Origin: Xanthobacteraceae bacterium
GTDB lineage: Bacteria; Pseudomonadota; Alphaproteobacteria; Rhizobiales; Xanthobacteraceae
Assembly: GCA_030037645.1 (NCBI GenBank)
Contig: JASHQI010000186.1
Location: 1 to 64,000 of the forward strand
Direction: 5' to 3'
DNA length: 64,000 nt
Part shown: piece by piece, positions 26,175 through 35,708 of the stretch
Position numbering within the stretch: the stretch's first letter is position 1
How the letters are laid out: every line of letters starts with the position of its first letter
Translations under genes and position numbers: made by a program
Notes under the pieces: generated by a model
What the model was told of the DNA's origin: nothing
Database searches by the model: none
The model's input: the letters and a program-made list of their open reading frames with translations, nothing else

Positions 26175-26189
26175 TTAATTCTTTGTTAG
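26175..26189. promoter_or_regulatory. CtrA-type box 3, TTAA-N7-TTAG
   Basis: TTAATTCTTTGTTAG matches the CtrA consensus with one mismatch. It lies 83 bases before the fliO start, a position suiting activation of fliO-fliP. The rest of the 404-base gap shows no gene. Confidence 0.55.
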
Positions 26190-26271
26190 TATTCAAGACG
26201 GCAAATGTTACCGGGGCCGTTAACCATTGGAAATCCAATGGATCGCCGCGACGAAACGGGGAGAAGAGCGG

Positions 26272-27330
26272 ATGTTTGATGCTTTGTTCGGCGCGGGAAT
26301 GCCGCTCGCCGCACGCTTCTTCTTGGCGTTCCTGATCGTGCTCGGGCTGATCGGTGTGACCGCGTGGGCGGTGCGCCGCTTCGGCACGGGGCGGCTCGGT
26401 GGAACAAGTACGCGCGGCCGCCAGCCGCGGCTCGCAGTCATCGATTATGCAAGCGTTGATGCGCGTCGCCGCTTGATTCTGGTTCGGAGAGACAATGTCG
26501 AGCATCTGCTGATGATTGGCGGACCGACCGACGTGGTCGTCGAATCCAATATCGTGCGTGCCGTCGCGGCGCCGCGCGACATGACGGTGGCGCGACCGGC
26601 CGGCGCACCGGAACCGTCACCGCGCGCCATTCCGTTGCCGGAGAGCGGAAACGGATCATGGCCGCTGCAGCCGGAGCCAAGTTCGGCGTCAGTCACGCGT
26701 CAGTCGCCGCGCATCGAGCCGGCCCCCGAAGAGCCAGCGCCATGGCCGCTGCAGCCTACGGCGGATACGTCGAAGCGTCCGCAGCGCGACACGCTCGCCG
26801 CACTCGCCGAAGAGCTCCAAGCGCGTCCGGCTCCGCAGCGCAATCGCCCGCCCGCAAGCCAACGTGGACAGCCTGTCGAAACGCGCGGCGAGCCGCGCGT
26901 CGAACAGCAGGCAGAACGAACGGCTGAATCTGAGACGGAACCGGCGACTGAAACGCATGCCGAAACGCGTGTTGCGGCAGTTCATCCCGATCACACCGAT
27001 GCAGCGGTGGCCGATCAGAGCCTCGCCGAGATGGCGCACCGCCTCGAAGCGGCATTGCGTAAGCCGAATGCGCAGCCGGACTTACGCCAATCTCGCACGC
27101 CCGCTGTATCGCCGCGCGGGGCGCCGCCCATTGAGCTTTCAGCCACACCACCGCGCGCGATACCGCCTGAGCAACATGCCGCCATGCCGTCGGCGCCACA
27201 ACGCGCTGCACGACCCGCCGAGCCCAAGGCGCCGCGCCCGGATGGCAAACCGACCCAAAGTAAGACGCTTTACGATAGTCTCGAGCAGGAGATGGCGAGT
27301 TTGTTGGGCCGTCCAACGAACAAGACTTGA
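26272..27330 (+). CDS. fliO: Flagellar biosynthetic protein FliO-like
   Basis: A 352-residue protein. Residues ~8-33 form one transmembrane helix ('AARFFLAFLIVLGLIGVTAW'). The FliO domain follows (~45-105: 'RLAVIDYASVDARRRLILVR', 'EHLLMIGGPTDVVVE'). The remainder is a long low-complexity Pro/Ala/Glu/Arg-rich cytoplasmic tail ending in 'SLEQEMASLLGR'. E. coli FliO is ~120 residues, so the tail is an extension common in alphaproteobacteria. FliO assists FliP assembly. ATG 26272 chosen after GGGGAGAAGAG. Its TGA overlaps the fliP ATG by one base. Confidence 0.88.
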   Translation: MFDALFGAGMPLAARFFLAFLIVLGLIGVTAWAVRRFGTGRLGGTSTRGRQPRLAVIDYASVDARRRLILVRRDNVEHLLMIGGPTDVVVESNIVRAVAAPRDMTVARPAGAPEPSPRAIPLPESGNGSWPLQPEPSSASVTRQSPRIEPAPEEPAPWPLQPTADTSKRPQRDTLAALAEELQARPAPQRNRPPASQRGQPVETRGEPRVEQQAERTAESETEPATETHAETRVAAVHPDHTDAAVADQSLAEMAHRLEAALRKPNAQPDLRQSRTPAVSPRGAPPIELSATPPRAIPPEQHAAMPSAPQRAARPAEPKAPRPDGKPTQSKTLYDSLEQEMASLLGRPTNKT

Positions 27331-28094
27331 TGACAACATCAAATGGCTGCCGCGTCCGGATCATAACGGTGGCAGCCTCAGTAGCGGCACTCCTCGTATC
27401 GGCAACGCCGCTGGCCGCGCAGGATATCAGCATCAATTTCGGTCAGGGTGCCGCGACCGGCGGTCTCAACGAGCGCGTCATCCAATTGATTGCGCTGTTG
27501 ACCGTACTGTCGCTAGCGCCGTCGATCCTGGTCATGATGACCTCGTTCACGCGGATCGTGGTGGTGCTGTCGCTGCTTCGCACCGCTCTCGGCACAGCGA
27601 CGGCGCCGCCCAATTCCGTCGTCATTTCGCTCGCGCTGTTCCTGACGGCCTTTGTCATGGGCCCCGTGCTCACCCGCGTCTACGACGTCGGCGTCAAGCC
27701 GCTCATTGCCAACCAAATCACCGTCGACGAGGCGTTCGAGCGCGCCAGCGGGCCGCTGCGCAAGTTCATGGAAAAAAATGTCCGCCAAACGGACTTGCAA
27801 ATGTTCATCAATTTGTCCGGCGATAAGCCGCCGGACAAACCAGAAGACGTGTCCATGCGCGTCCTCATTCCCGCTTTCATGATCTCCGAGCTCAAGCGCG
27901 CCTTTGAAATTGGCTTCCTCTTGTTCCTGCCGTTCCTCATCATCGATTTGGTAGTCGCCTCGGTACTGATGTCCATGGGCATGATGATGCTGCCTCCCGT
28001 CGTCGTATCATTGCCGTTCAAACTGATATTTTTCGTCTTGGTCGATGGCTGGACGCTGGTTGCGGGCTCCCTCATTCAGAGCTACGGAACCTGA
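27330..28094 (+). CDS. fliP: Flagellar export apparatus protein FliP
   Basis: A 254-residue export-channel subunit. The cleaved signal peptide ends near 'TPLAAQD'. Conserved segments include 'LAPSILVMMTSFTRIVVVLS', 'GTATAPPNSVVISLALFLTA', 'RVLIPAFMISELKRAFEIGF' and 'MSMGMMMLPPVVVSLPFKL'. Overlaps fliO by one base (TGATG), implying coupled translation. FliQ and FliR partners are in the divergent operon. Confidence 0.97.
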   Translation: MTTSNGCRVRIITVAASVAALLVSATPLAAQDISINFGQGAATGGLNERVIQLIALLTVLSLAPSILVMMTSFTRIVVVLSLLRTALGTATAPPNSVVISLALFLTAFVMGPVLTRVYDVGVKPLIANQITVDEAFERASGPLRKFMEKNVRQTDLQMFINLSGDKPPDKPEDVSMRVLIPAFMISELKRAFEIGFLLFLPFLIIDLVVASVLMSMGMMMLPPVVVSLPFKLIFFVLVDGWTLVAGSLIQSYGT

Positions 28095-28199
28095 CCCACT
28101 CGGACTGCCTGCGTGAGATGGCGTCCTCGGCGTTACTAAGCGCCGTCAATGTGCGCAGAGACAGGCGGTCTGACAAAAATGCCGTGGCGCTGAGATCCG

Positions 28200-29378
28200 T
28201 CATCCCCAGACCTGGCGCGCCGTCTCCACGACCACTTCGAGCTTGCGTCTCTGATCGTCGGCGCTGACCAGATTGCCCACAACGTCCGAAGCAAACCCGC
28301 ATTGCGGCGAGATGGCGAGCTGGTCAAGGGGAAGGAACCTACTTGCCTCCGCGATGCGTCGCTTGAGCGCGTCGACGGTCTCCAGCTCCGGCACCTTGGT
28401 GCTGACGAGACCGAGCACCACCACCCTGCCCTTCGGCACGAAGCGCAGGGGCTCGAAGCCACCTGCGCGCGGTGTGTCGTATTCGAGCAAAAAGCGGTCG
28501 TGCGGGAGCTCATTGAACAGCCGCTCGGCGATGGCATCGTAAGTACCTTCGCGATGCCACATGCTGCGCTGATTGCCGCGGCACAGATGAATGCCGAACG
28601 TCACACCCGGATAATTTGCAACGACCGCCGCTTCCGCACTCAGTGATCGAGCAAAATTTTTCATCGGATTTTCACCGCGCGCACGCATCTGGGCCATCGT
28701 GGATTCGTCGACATAGGCCGTGAAACCCGGCGCGTCGATGTGAACATAGCGGCAGCCGGCGTCGACCAGGCTCGTCACGATTTGGCGCTCGATCGCGATC
28801 ACGTCCGCGAGAAAATCATCGATGTCGCGATAAATCGCCGTTGAACTTTCATAGTCGAAGCGCTGAGAAATGCGATCGGGGCCGATCAGAGATACCTTTG
28901 CCGGCCTGCTCGCCACCTGGCTGGCGAATCGGTATTCCTCGAGCGGGATGTTGCGCGCAAGTTTGAGCCGCGCCTTGGCGGGGCGACGGTGCGATACCGC
29001 CGTTCCGGCGTGGTGCATTGTCGGAATGTCCCAGCGCTGCCCTGGCGCCGAGCCTTCGACGCGCTGCTCGTACACTTTCAGTGTCGACCGGTTGGCGTTA
29101 TAGCCTTCCACAGAGGCGCCGAAACTATCCTGGAAATTAAGCCGGCGCATTTCGCCGTCGGTCACCACGTCAAGGCCCGCGTCCTCCTGAAGCCGCACCG
29201 CCTCGCGGACGGCCCGGTCTTCCACGGCGTGAAGCGTCGCTTCGCTGATCTTGCCGTCATCAAACGCAGTGCGCGCCTCTTTTACAAAAGCCGGCCGCAA
29301 CAGGCTGCCGACCACATCAGTGCGGATTTTTGCCAGCGCGGCTTTGTTCGTCGTGCCGGAGTCTTGAACTGTCGTCAT
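28200..29378 (-). CDS. MetE-type (cobalamin-independent) methionine synthase family protein
   Basis: A 392-residue protein homologous to the C-terminal catalytic barrel of MetE; the MetE N-terminal half is absent. The zinc-ligand pattern is present: 'IHLCRGN' (His-x-Cys) and 'QCGFAS' (Cys) near the C-terminus. 'DVVTDGEMRRLNF' is the other family marker. Such single-domain paralogues are often called methionine synthase II-like or epoxyalkane:CoM transferase-like, so the methyl donor and acceptor are uncertain. ATG 29378 chosen; a longer frame to 29477 adds an implausible Cys/Arg-rich leader. It is a monocistronic interruption between flagellar blocks. Confidence 0.85.
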   Translation of the reverse strand: MTTVQDSGTTNKAALAKIRTDVVGSLLRPAFVKEARTAFDDGKISEATLHAVEDRAVREAVRLQEDAGLDVVTDGEMRRLNFQDSFGASVEGYNANRSTLKVYEQRVEGSAPGQRWDIPTMHHAGTAVSHRRPAKARLKLARNIPLEEYRFASQVASRPAKVSLIGPDRISQRFDYESSTAIYRDIDDFLADVIAIERQIVTSLVDAGCRYVHIDAPGFTAYVDESTMAQMRARGENPMKNFARSLSAEAAVVANYPGVTFGIHLCRGNQRSMWHREGTYDAIAERLFNELPHDRFLLEYDTPRAGGFEPLRFVPKGRVVVLGLVSTKVPELETVDALKRRIAEASRFLPLDQLAISPQCGFASDVVGNLVSADDQRRKLEVVVETARQVWG

Positions 29379-29551
29379 ACGCGTCCACCACTTCACGTTC
29401 AAACGCGCAGAGTGTGCATGACGGCATGAGAGCCTACAAGCAAAACCCTGTCCCGCATCCCACGAACAGCGCTGCATGGGCCGCGGCGCGATGATGCACT
29501 ATGGAACCGGAACCATCAAAAGCGCGCCGCGTGTGGAGCGATCCCCGATCA

Positions 29552-32500
29552 TCATCGCTGCGCGGTGCGGCCTGCGGCGCGCGTCGGCGGAACGAGCGCC
29601 GGCAATTGCGGCGCAGTCTGAGCCGCGGTGGTTTTCGGCGCCTTTGCGGCGGAGACAGCGGGTGCTGCCTTTGGCACAGCCGGCAGCGGCGGCGGTATGG
29701 CGCTCGCTTCCGGATACTGCGCTTGCATCTCGTGCAGGAAACCATCCAGCGTATCGTCGCTGGCCGCATCGCGGGCGATTTCGCCGAATTCCTTGTCGCT
29801 CGTGCCAAGTGGCGCCGACACGACCTCGAAGGCATGCGCGTCTGGCGTCAGCGCCATTTTCGCCGCATATTTTTGACGGAAGCGGCTGAGCCCGAGCGTG
29901 TCCTGAGCGAGGGCATACCCGATCTCGGCGCGCAAGATGTCGGCACGCTCGACATCGTTCAAAGGCTGCCATTCCTTCCAACGCTCGCCGTACATGAGTT
30001 CGATCTGTTCGGCGGATTCGCGCCACCGCTTGGCGGCCCAGTAAATGTCGGAACGCAGTCGAATGGCCGCACGGCCGTCGACGTCGGCAATGACCTCCAA
30101 GGCGAGATCATGCCGGCCCATGTCGGACAGCGCGCGTGCCTCAAGCAGCAGGCGCTGGTCGCGCAATTCGTTGGAAAGATCGGCGGTGCGAGTCGCCCGC
30201 AGCGTTGCCAGCGCCCGGTCGGGCTTGCGGTTCATGAGGTAGATGACCGCCAGGCGGGTTCCCACTTGCGCGCGCGCCGCGCCCTGTAAACGGTTGTCGA
30301 CCTGGTACTGCAGCAGTGCGGCGGCCTGGTCGAGCAGATCCACGGACACCAACCGATCGGCCAGCCGCCGGATCATCTCGTCGCCGCGTGCACCGATGGG
30401 CGTCAACTCACGGAAATCGTAGAACAACGCCAACGCATCGATCGCGGGCATCGAGTCGCCCTTGCCGGCAAGGAACAGCGCGTCGAAGGTTGCCGCCGCC
30501 TCCTGCTGAATTTTTCGTGTCATCGCCCAATCCGGATGCGCCGCGACGGCGCTACGCATGACGTAGAACGCATCGCGATAGCGGCCTTCCTCGGTGTAGA
30601 GCCGTGCCAAAACCTGCAGCGCCTCGATCTCGGTCTCGTCGCCGCGCCAAACCGTCGTCAGCGTCTCGAGTTCGGAAATGACGTCGTCCCGCTTGAGATC
30701 GCCGAGCGAGTAACGTAATAGCGTCTCGCGCAATTTTCCCTGCGCGGCAGCGCGGCGGTCCCACGAGTCGGCCGCCGTTTGGTAGGCCGCCAGCGCGTCC
30801 TCGGTACGGCCGAGACCCTCAGCCAGACGTCCGATCAGCACCGCTACCGCCGGCTCCATGTCGTGCGGTATGCCGACGGTCTTGAAATCGTTGAGCTGAT
30901 TCGAAGCATCGGAAAAATCGCCGACCTCGATCGCGGAGCGCACTTCTTCCCTGAGCGCCGTGCGCTGCAGCTCGATCGGCAGGGTGTCGACCTCGGACTC
31001 GACGCTTTCGAACCCTTGGCGCGCCTCCTCCCATTTTCCCTGACGCGCGTAAGCAAGTGCTCGCCAGAGCGGGGCATCGTGCTGATCTCCGACCGCCGGA
31101 TCGGACAGATCCTTCAGCGCATCGTCGGGACGATTCATCATGATCTCGGCGACCGATCGAAGCACGAGCGCCGACGCGTTCTCAGCGTCCGGCCGCTCGT
31201 CCTGCAACGTAACATCGAGCACGCCCTTGGCCTCGGGATACATGCCGCGTGCGAGATAGAAACGCGCCAGATCAAGCCGCGGCGCCAAGCGCTTGTTTTC
31301 TGGCGCCGCGGCAGCGGCGGAAATGAGATCGGATTGCCGCTCGTTGTACGACGCTTTTTGATCCAATCCCCAAAGCTGAGAGTCGAACATCACCGGCCGC
31401 AGCCCGCTACCGTGCAACAAAGTCTGCAACGACGTCGACAGTGTCAGACCGGTGGGGCGCGTAATGACGATTTTATCGGGGGTGAGTTCGACGCGGATGT
31501 CGTCGGCGAGCGGCTCAACGACCACGCCTTGCGTCGAGGCGAGCGCGTGAAACTCGACAAAATCCTTGGCATTGACGAAGCCGCGCGCCGGCAGAAACCC
31601 GGTAACGACAATGAGTGCATCGCCGGCCTCGGGATCGTCAATCCGGTGGACCAGATGTGGTTCTTCGAACGGGATGGTGACGCTTGAACGATTCGGTCCA
31701 ATCAGGTCTCGGGTGATCGCGAGCGCGCGTGTGGGTTCAACGTCTTTGTCGCCGATCTGCACCGACCAGCCCGACCCATCGGCGCCAACGCTCGACAGGT
31801 GCGGACGATCGAGCTTGATGCGGACGATATCGGCATTAGGAGCACGGGTGAAAGTGGCGCTGCGGATGGTATGGCTCGCTTCATCTCGCAGCGCGCTAAG
31901 GTCAATCGCGGCGGCACTGTCGAACACGATCCACAGCGTATCAGCCCTTTGAAAAACCGCCCCGGCGGTCGGCAAGGTGAACGGGAACGACAAGGTCATG
32001 TTGTCCCCTTGGTGGGCAAGTTCGACGGCGACTCTGCCACCGCTTTCAGGGGTGGCCGACTTGGCCAGGGCGGCGGGTGCAGAGTGCGTGGCGGGCGCGG
32101 CAATCGGAGCGACATTCTTGGTCGCGGTGGCTGCAGCGCTCGCTTGCGATGGCGCCGGTTGCGGCTTTACCGCAAGCATAGCGGGCTTTGCCGCGTCCAA
32201 GCGCGCCGCTGGTTGAGGCGGAGTTATGGGTGCAACGGCCGAAGCGGCGGTCTTGGTTTGTACCGCTGTGTGGTCCGCCAGCGGCACGGGAGACGCCGCC
32301 CGCTGAACCGCTGGCGTGGGCGAAGCGAGTTGCGACGCAAGGGGCCGTGTCGCGGGCGGATTCGGCACGGTCACGGGTGGCGGCGCAGGCGCGACAACCG
32401 GCGCGGCCACTCCTGGCATTTTTGCCATAACTGTCTGCGCAACGACACGACCGCCTGCAACTTCATGCGGCGGCGCGGCAGGCGCCATTTCCAATTTTGA

Positions 32501-33391
32501 ACCTTGCTGCGTAGCTGCAGGCAATACGCCGGGCTTTGCCGCATTTGCATCGTCGGTGACGATATCGACATCGTAACCCTGACCGTCGCGGAAAGTGCGT
32601 ACATCCACCTTGTCGGCGAAGGTGAAGCGAACCAAAGTCGCGGCACCCTTAACCTGCGTGTCGATCGTCTCAACCGCACGCGGCAGCGCGGCTTCTGCAT
32701 CCCCCAGGTCGAACTTGATTGGGGCATCGAAAGTCAGCAAAAGCTGATCTTTGGGGTGATCGGCCGCAACCGAAGCTCCGGCGGGCACGTCGAACACATA
32801 ACGCGTGAATGTCGGCAGGACCCCGACATGGACACGCACCGGTGCGAGTTCCGTCTGCTGCTGCTCTGCTTGATGCGCCTTGCGTATGATTGCATCGGCC
32901 TCGCGGGCGCGCTGCGCCAGATCGTCAATGACATCCTGCGGCAGACCCGGCGGGAGGCCGGTCCATGTGTCCGGCAAAAGATCGACGAAGAATTTTTCAC
33001 CGGTGGACGTGGCATGGACCTTCACCGGGCGCTCGAGCGCAAAACGAACGGCGCTGCCGTCGGGATCGCGCCGTGCTGCGCCAACATAACCCGGCAGTTG
33101 AGCCGGAACGCGATCGACCGAAACATCGATCGGCTTTTTGAAACTGATCACCAGAACGTTGCTGGCAAGACGAAAGGACGCATCGTTATACCCGCTCATC
33201 GTGAAAACGAGTCGGGCATAGCCGTCGCTGACCTTGGCATCGATAGTGGTCTTGAGCGGGTCGGCGATGGCCGAGCACGGTACAGCAACCGCGACGATGA
33301 TGAGAATGCGGCCGACGACTGCCGTTGCACGGCGCAAAGAATGCAATGAGAAGCCGAAGCAAGCCGTTCGGATGGTGCGACCGCACGCCAT
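29552..33391 (-). CDS. Large secreted AMIN-like/TPR protein of the flagellar cluster
   Basis: A 1279-residue protein with a signal peptide (to ~43, 'PCSAIADP'). Beta-rich AMIN-like modules follow (~44-150, ~185-285, ~450-560, ~565-665), e.g. 'YARLVFTMSGYNDASFRLAS' and 'GEKFFVDLLPDTW'. A Pro/Ala-rich linker spans ~300-445. TPR-like helical repeats cover ~690-1230 ('LDVTLQDERPDAENASALVL', 'ALAYARQGKWEEARQGFESV'), and a Pro/Ala tail ends the protein. Placement after fliL-fliM-DUF6468-motE and a perfect CtrA box 100 bases upstream tie it to the motor. A role like the periplasmic motor protein MotC is a guess. Confidence 0.82.
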   Translation of the reverse strand: MACGRTIRTACFGFSLHSLRRATAVVGRILIIVAVAVPCSAIADPLKTTIDAKVSDGYARLVFTMSGYNDASFRLASNVLVISFKKPIDVSVDRVPAQLPGYVGAARRDPDGSAVRFALERPVKVHATSTGEKFFVDLLPDTWTGLPPGLPQDVIDDLAQRAREADAIIRKAHQAEQQQTELAPVRVHVGVLPTFTRYVFDVPAGASVAADHPKDQLLLTFDAPIKFDLGDAEAALPRAVETIDTQVKGAATLVRFTFADKVDVRTFRDGQGYDVDIVTDDANAAKPGVLPAATQQGSKLEMAPAAPPHEVAGGRVVAQTVMAKMPGVAAPVVAPAPPPVTVPNPPATRPLASQLASPTPAVQRAASPVPLADHTAVQTKTAASAVAPITPPQPAARLDAAKPAMLAVKPQPAPSQASAAATATKNVAPIAAPATHSAPAALAKSATPESGGRVAVELAHQGDNMTLSFPFTLPTAGAVFQRADTLWIVFDSAAAIDLSALRDEASHTIRSATFTRAPNADIVRIKLDRPHLSSVGADGSGWSVQIGDKDVEPTRALAITRDLIGPNRSSVTIPFEEPHLVHRIDDPEAGDALIVVTGFLPARGFVNAKDFVEFHALASTQGVVVEPLADDIRVELTPDKIVITRPTGLTLSTSLQTLLHGSGLRPVMFDSQLWGLDQKASYNERQSDLISAAAAAPENKRLAPRLDLARFYLARGMYPEAKGVLDVTLQDERPDAENASALVLRSVAEIMMNRPDDALKDLSDPAVGDQHDAPLWRALAYARQGKWEEARQGFESVESEVDTLPIELQRTALREEVRSAIEVGDFSDASNQLNDFKTVGIPHDMEPAVAVLIGRLAEGLGRTEDALAAYQTAADSWDRRAAAQGKLRETLLRYSLGDLKRDDVISELETLTTVWRGDETEIEALQVLARLYTEEGRYRDAFYVMRSAVAAHPDWAMTRKIQQEAAATFDALFLAGKGDSMPAIDALALFYDFRELTPIGARGDEMIRRLADRLVSVDLLDQAAALLQYQVDNRLQGAARAQVGTRLAVIYLMNRKPDRALATLRATRTADLSNELRDQRLLLEARALSDMGRHDLALEVIADVDGRAAIRLRSDIYWAAKRWRESAEQIELMYGERWKEWQPLNDVERADILRAEIGYALAQDTLGLSRFRQKYAAKMALTPDAHAFEVVSAPLGTSDKEFGEIARDAASDDTLDGFLHEMQAQYPEASAIPPPLPAVPKAAPAVSAAKAPKTTAAQTAPQLPALVPPTRAAGRTAQR

Positions 33392-33490
33392 GACTGAACT
33401 CGACCGCCGCCACCTTGGTAAGCAGGCACGCCCTCGCGGCCGTAGCGCCCTATCTCGACGCCGGCCAGCGATGAAGCTACCGCGTCGCCT

Positions 33491-33505
33491 TTAACGTCCG
33501 CTTAA
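33491..33505. promoter_or_regulatory. CtrA-type box, perfect TTAA-N7-TTAA
   Basis: TTAACGTCCGCTTAA is a perfect match to the CtrA consensus, 100 bases upstream of the 1279-residue TPR protein start (minus strand). It is the only notable element in the 183-base gap 33392-33574. Confidence 0.72.
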
Positions 33506-33574
33506 CGTCTTTTTCAACGATTCCAGAAGGTTATCGTCCCCCGCGAAGCGGAGATGAACAAGAAATACTGCTGT

Positions 33575-34615
33575 TTATTCGGCGGCCACGCGGGCCGCGG
33601 CCCGTTCTTGGTCGTAGAGCCGGCCAAGGATGCGGCGAGCCGCAATGACGCCGGCGTCGGCAGCGATGTCGATCTGCGCCGGATTTGCAAAAAGCTTCAA
33701 ATTTCGCTGCTGTGCGGAAAAGACCTCGACATCCTGGAGAAAGGCGGCACGAATCTGCTCAAAAATTTTCTCGGTGGTCGCGGGGTCGTTGATATCGAAG
33801 TCGTGCGCCTGGCCCCAGAAATAATGTGACGTGGTCTCGGTCTCCGGCGTAATCGCATTGAGATTGCGCATGCCGATGCCGCCGACGCGCTTTCCTTCAG
33901 GCGCCCCCGTTCCGGTCGGCGTCGCGCCGACGTCGAGGCGCAAAAACGCCGGCGGTGCAAAGTCGACGATCTGCCAACGGTCAACGTTGCCGCTAAAGCC
34001 CCCGACTTTCTTGAAAGTCGGGGGCGCTTCCTGGTCGATGATCCAGCGCGTGACGACGACACTGTTCGGCCCTCGGTCAACTTTCACCTTGGCGTGCTCG
34101 GCCAGCGCCATGTTACCGATCGTGCTGTCGTGAACAAAGGCAAGGTGGGTGAGATCCAGCAGATTGTCGACGACCAGTTGCCAGTTCGCCTCAACATGGA
34201 GATAGGAGCTTTTTGCGCCCCATTTCGGATCGTCCAACCAATGGAAATCGGTGATCGTCGCCGGATCAGCAAGCGCCGGATCGCCCATCCAAATCCAAAT
34301 CCAATGGTAGCGCTCGACGACCGGGTAGGTTCTGACCCGAGCGCCATTCGGAATGTGCTCTTGCCCTGGGATGCGCACGCAGCGGCCGTCGACGCCGAAA
34401 CGCAGCCCGTGATAGTGGCATTGCAGCGCATCGCCTACGAGCTTGCCCATCGAGAGCGGAAGATGGCGGTGCGCGCAACGATCCTCGAACGCGACCGGCG
34501 CGCCCTGCTCGGTCCGAAACAACACGATAGGCTCCCCGAGGATCATTCGGCCCAGCGGACTGCGGCCGATCTCGGCGTCGGATGCGGCGACATACCAGTA
34601 ATTGCGCAGAAACAT
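33575..34615 (-). CDS. Rieske non-haem iron oxygenase, vanillate O-demethylase (VanA)-like
   Basis: A 346-residue oxygenase component. The Rieske [2Fe-2S] ligands are in 'CAHRHLPLSMG' and 'CHYHGLRF' (~residues 46-70). The mononuclear iron site is in 'DNLLDLTHLAFVH' (D..D..H....H). The class demethylates or hydroxylates aromatic acids with a separate reductase, none of which is adjacent. ATG 34615 is preceded by GGGGAAGG. It lies between motE and the 1279-residue flagellar TPR gene on the same strand, an odd place for a catabolic gene and probably an insertion. Confidence 0.92.
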   Translation of the reverse strand: MFLRNYWYVAASDAEIGRSPLGRMILGEPIVLFRTEQGAPVAFEDRCAHRHLPLSMGKLVGDALQCHYHGLRFGVDGRCVRIPGQEHIPNGARVRTYPVVERYHWIWIWMGDPALADPATITDFHWLDDPKWGAKSSYLHVEANWQLVVDNLLDLTHLAFVHDSTIGNMALAEHAKVKVDRGPNSVVVTRWIIDQEAPPTFKKVGGFSGNVDRWQIVDFAPPAFLRLDVGATPTGTGAPEGKRVGGIGMRNLNAITPETETTSHYFWGQAHDFDINDPATTEKIFEQIRAAFLQDVEVFSAQQRNLKLFANPAQIDIAADAGVIAARRILGRLYDQERAAARVAAE

Positions 34616-34802
34616 GGACACCTTCCCCGCCCCTACGTACCAGCTCTGCCGTGGTGCGGTGGCGATAAAGGGGCAAATGAGAGTGGAATTATAATGCAAA
34701 TTGCACTCTGGCGACATCAATCCCGATGCGGGCCGAGAGCGCGCCGCCCCGGTCGGCGGAAAGCAGTAACTCATCGCGCCGGGAACGCGCTGCACTCGCC
34801 CG

Positions 34803-35708
34803 TTACGGCGTCGTTGGCTGGCCTTGGATCTTGGGCAGTTCGGTCGGGCTGCCGCTGCCCGGCTTGGCCTGTTGCGCCTTGCTAGCAAGCTCGACCGTCA
34901 GGCGCTCGGCCGTCTGTGGCGACATCTGCGCCAGAATATCGGCCATCTGCCGCGGATTGATCTGCGAGGCCACTTCGATCAAAACGCCGCTCTCGAGACC
35001 GTCGAAAATCTTTGCTGCATCGCGCGCCTTCATGTTCTCGTACATGGTGACAAGACCTTTCAGGCGCGCATTCTGAACCTGGTCCTTTTGCTGCGTCTCG
35101 GCGGCAATCTTGTTCTCGACCTCTTTGAGCTCGGCAAGCTTCGAGTCCATGCGCTTCTCGGCGGCTTTGATGAGACTCTCACGAATATCGAGTTCACGCG
35201 CGCGCTTGTCGAGCTCCTCGCGGCGCTGCTGCAAACGCTCGAGAATGGCGCGCTCCGAACTGGAAATATGGGCGGGCCCGTTGAGCGCAATCACCGTGCC
35301 GGGCGGTGGCGCGGAAGCCGCCGCCCCAAGACCCGGCACCGCCTTATCGCTCTTGGCGGTGGACGCGCCGCCTTGTGCGGCTTTCGTCGGGACAGAGCCC
35401 GTTATGTCCGCGTTGTCGCCGTCCGCGGGTGACGGGGCGATCGACGAGATTACGGACTCCTGCGTCGAACTACTGCCATCGGGAAAATTGAACATCTGCC
35501 GCGCCCACGAGAGCGCGGATCCTACTTGCTGCACCACGTCCGGCGTCGTGCGAACGACCGACGTGTCCTCATCATCCGTCGGCGCATTGTCGCTCGTGAC
35601 AAAATAGCCGTCGTTGAGGACGAGGTCGGCCGTCTTCAACGCCAACAGGCACGCACTCGCGATCAAAACGATCGGAACGAGGCGCAGCTCGCGGAAGAAA
35701 CGAATCAT
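34803..35708 (-). CDS. motE: MotE-family flagellar motor chaperone (MgtE N-domain-like)
   Basis: A 301-residue protein. An N-terminal membrane anchor (~10-27) is followed by a low-complexity Ser/Ala/Pro region (~40-150), a coiled coil (~155-215, 'LQQRREELDKRARELDIRES') and a C-terminal MgtE-N-like domain ('YENMKARDAAKIFDGLESGV', 'INPRQMADILAQMSPQTAER'). MotE proteins stabilise the periplasmic motor protein MotC in Sinorhizobium. The ATG overlaps the upstream TGA as ATGA. The neighbouring giant TPR protein could be its client (inference). Confidence 0.85.
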   Translation of the reverse strand: MIRFFRELRLVPIVLIASACLLALKTADLVLNDGYFVTSDNAPTDDEDTSVVRTTPDVVQQVGSALSWARQMFNFPDGSSSTQESVISSIAPSPADGDNADITGSVPTKAAQGGASTAKSDKAVPGLGAAASAPPPGTVIALNGPAHISSSERAILERLQQRREELDKRARELDIRESLIKAAEKRMDSKLAELKEVENKIAAETQQKDQVQNARLKGLVTMYENMKARDAAKIFDGLESGVLIEVASQINPRQMADILAQMSPQTAERLTVELASKAQQAKPGSGSPTELPKIQGQPTTP

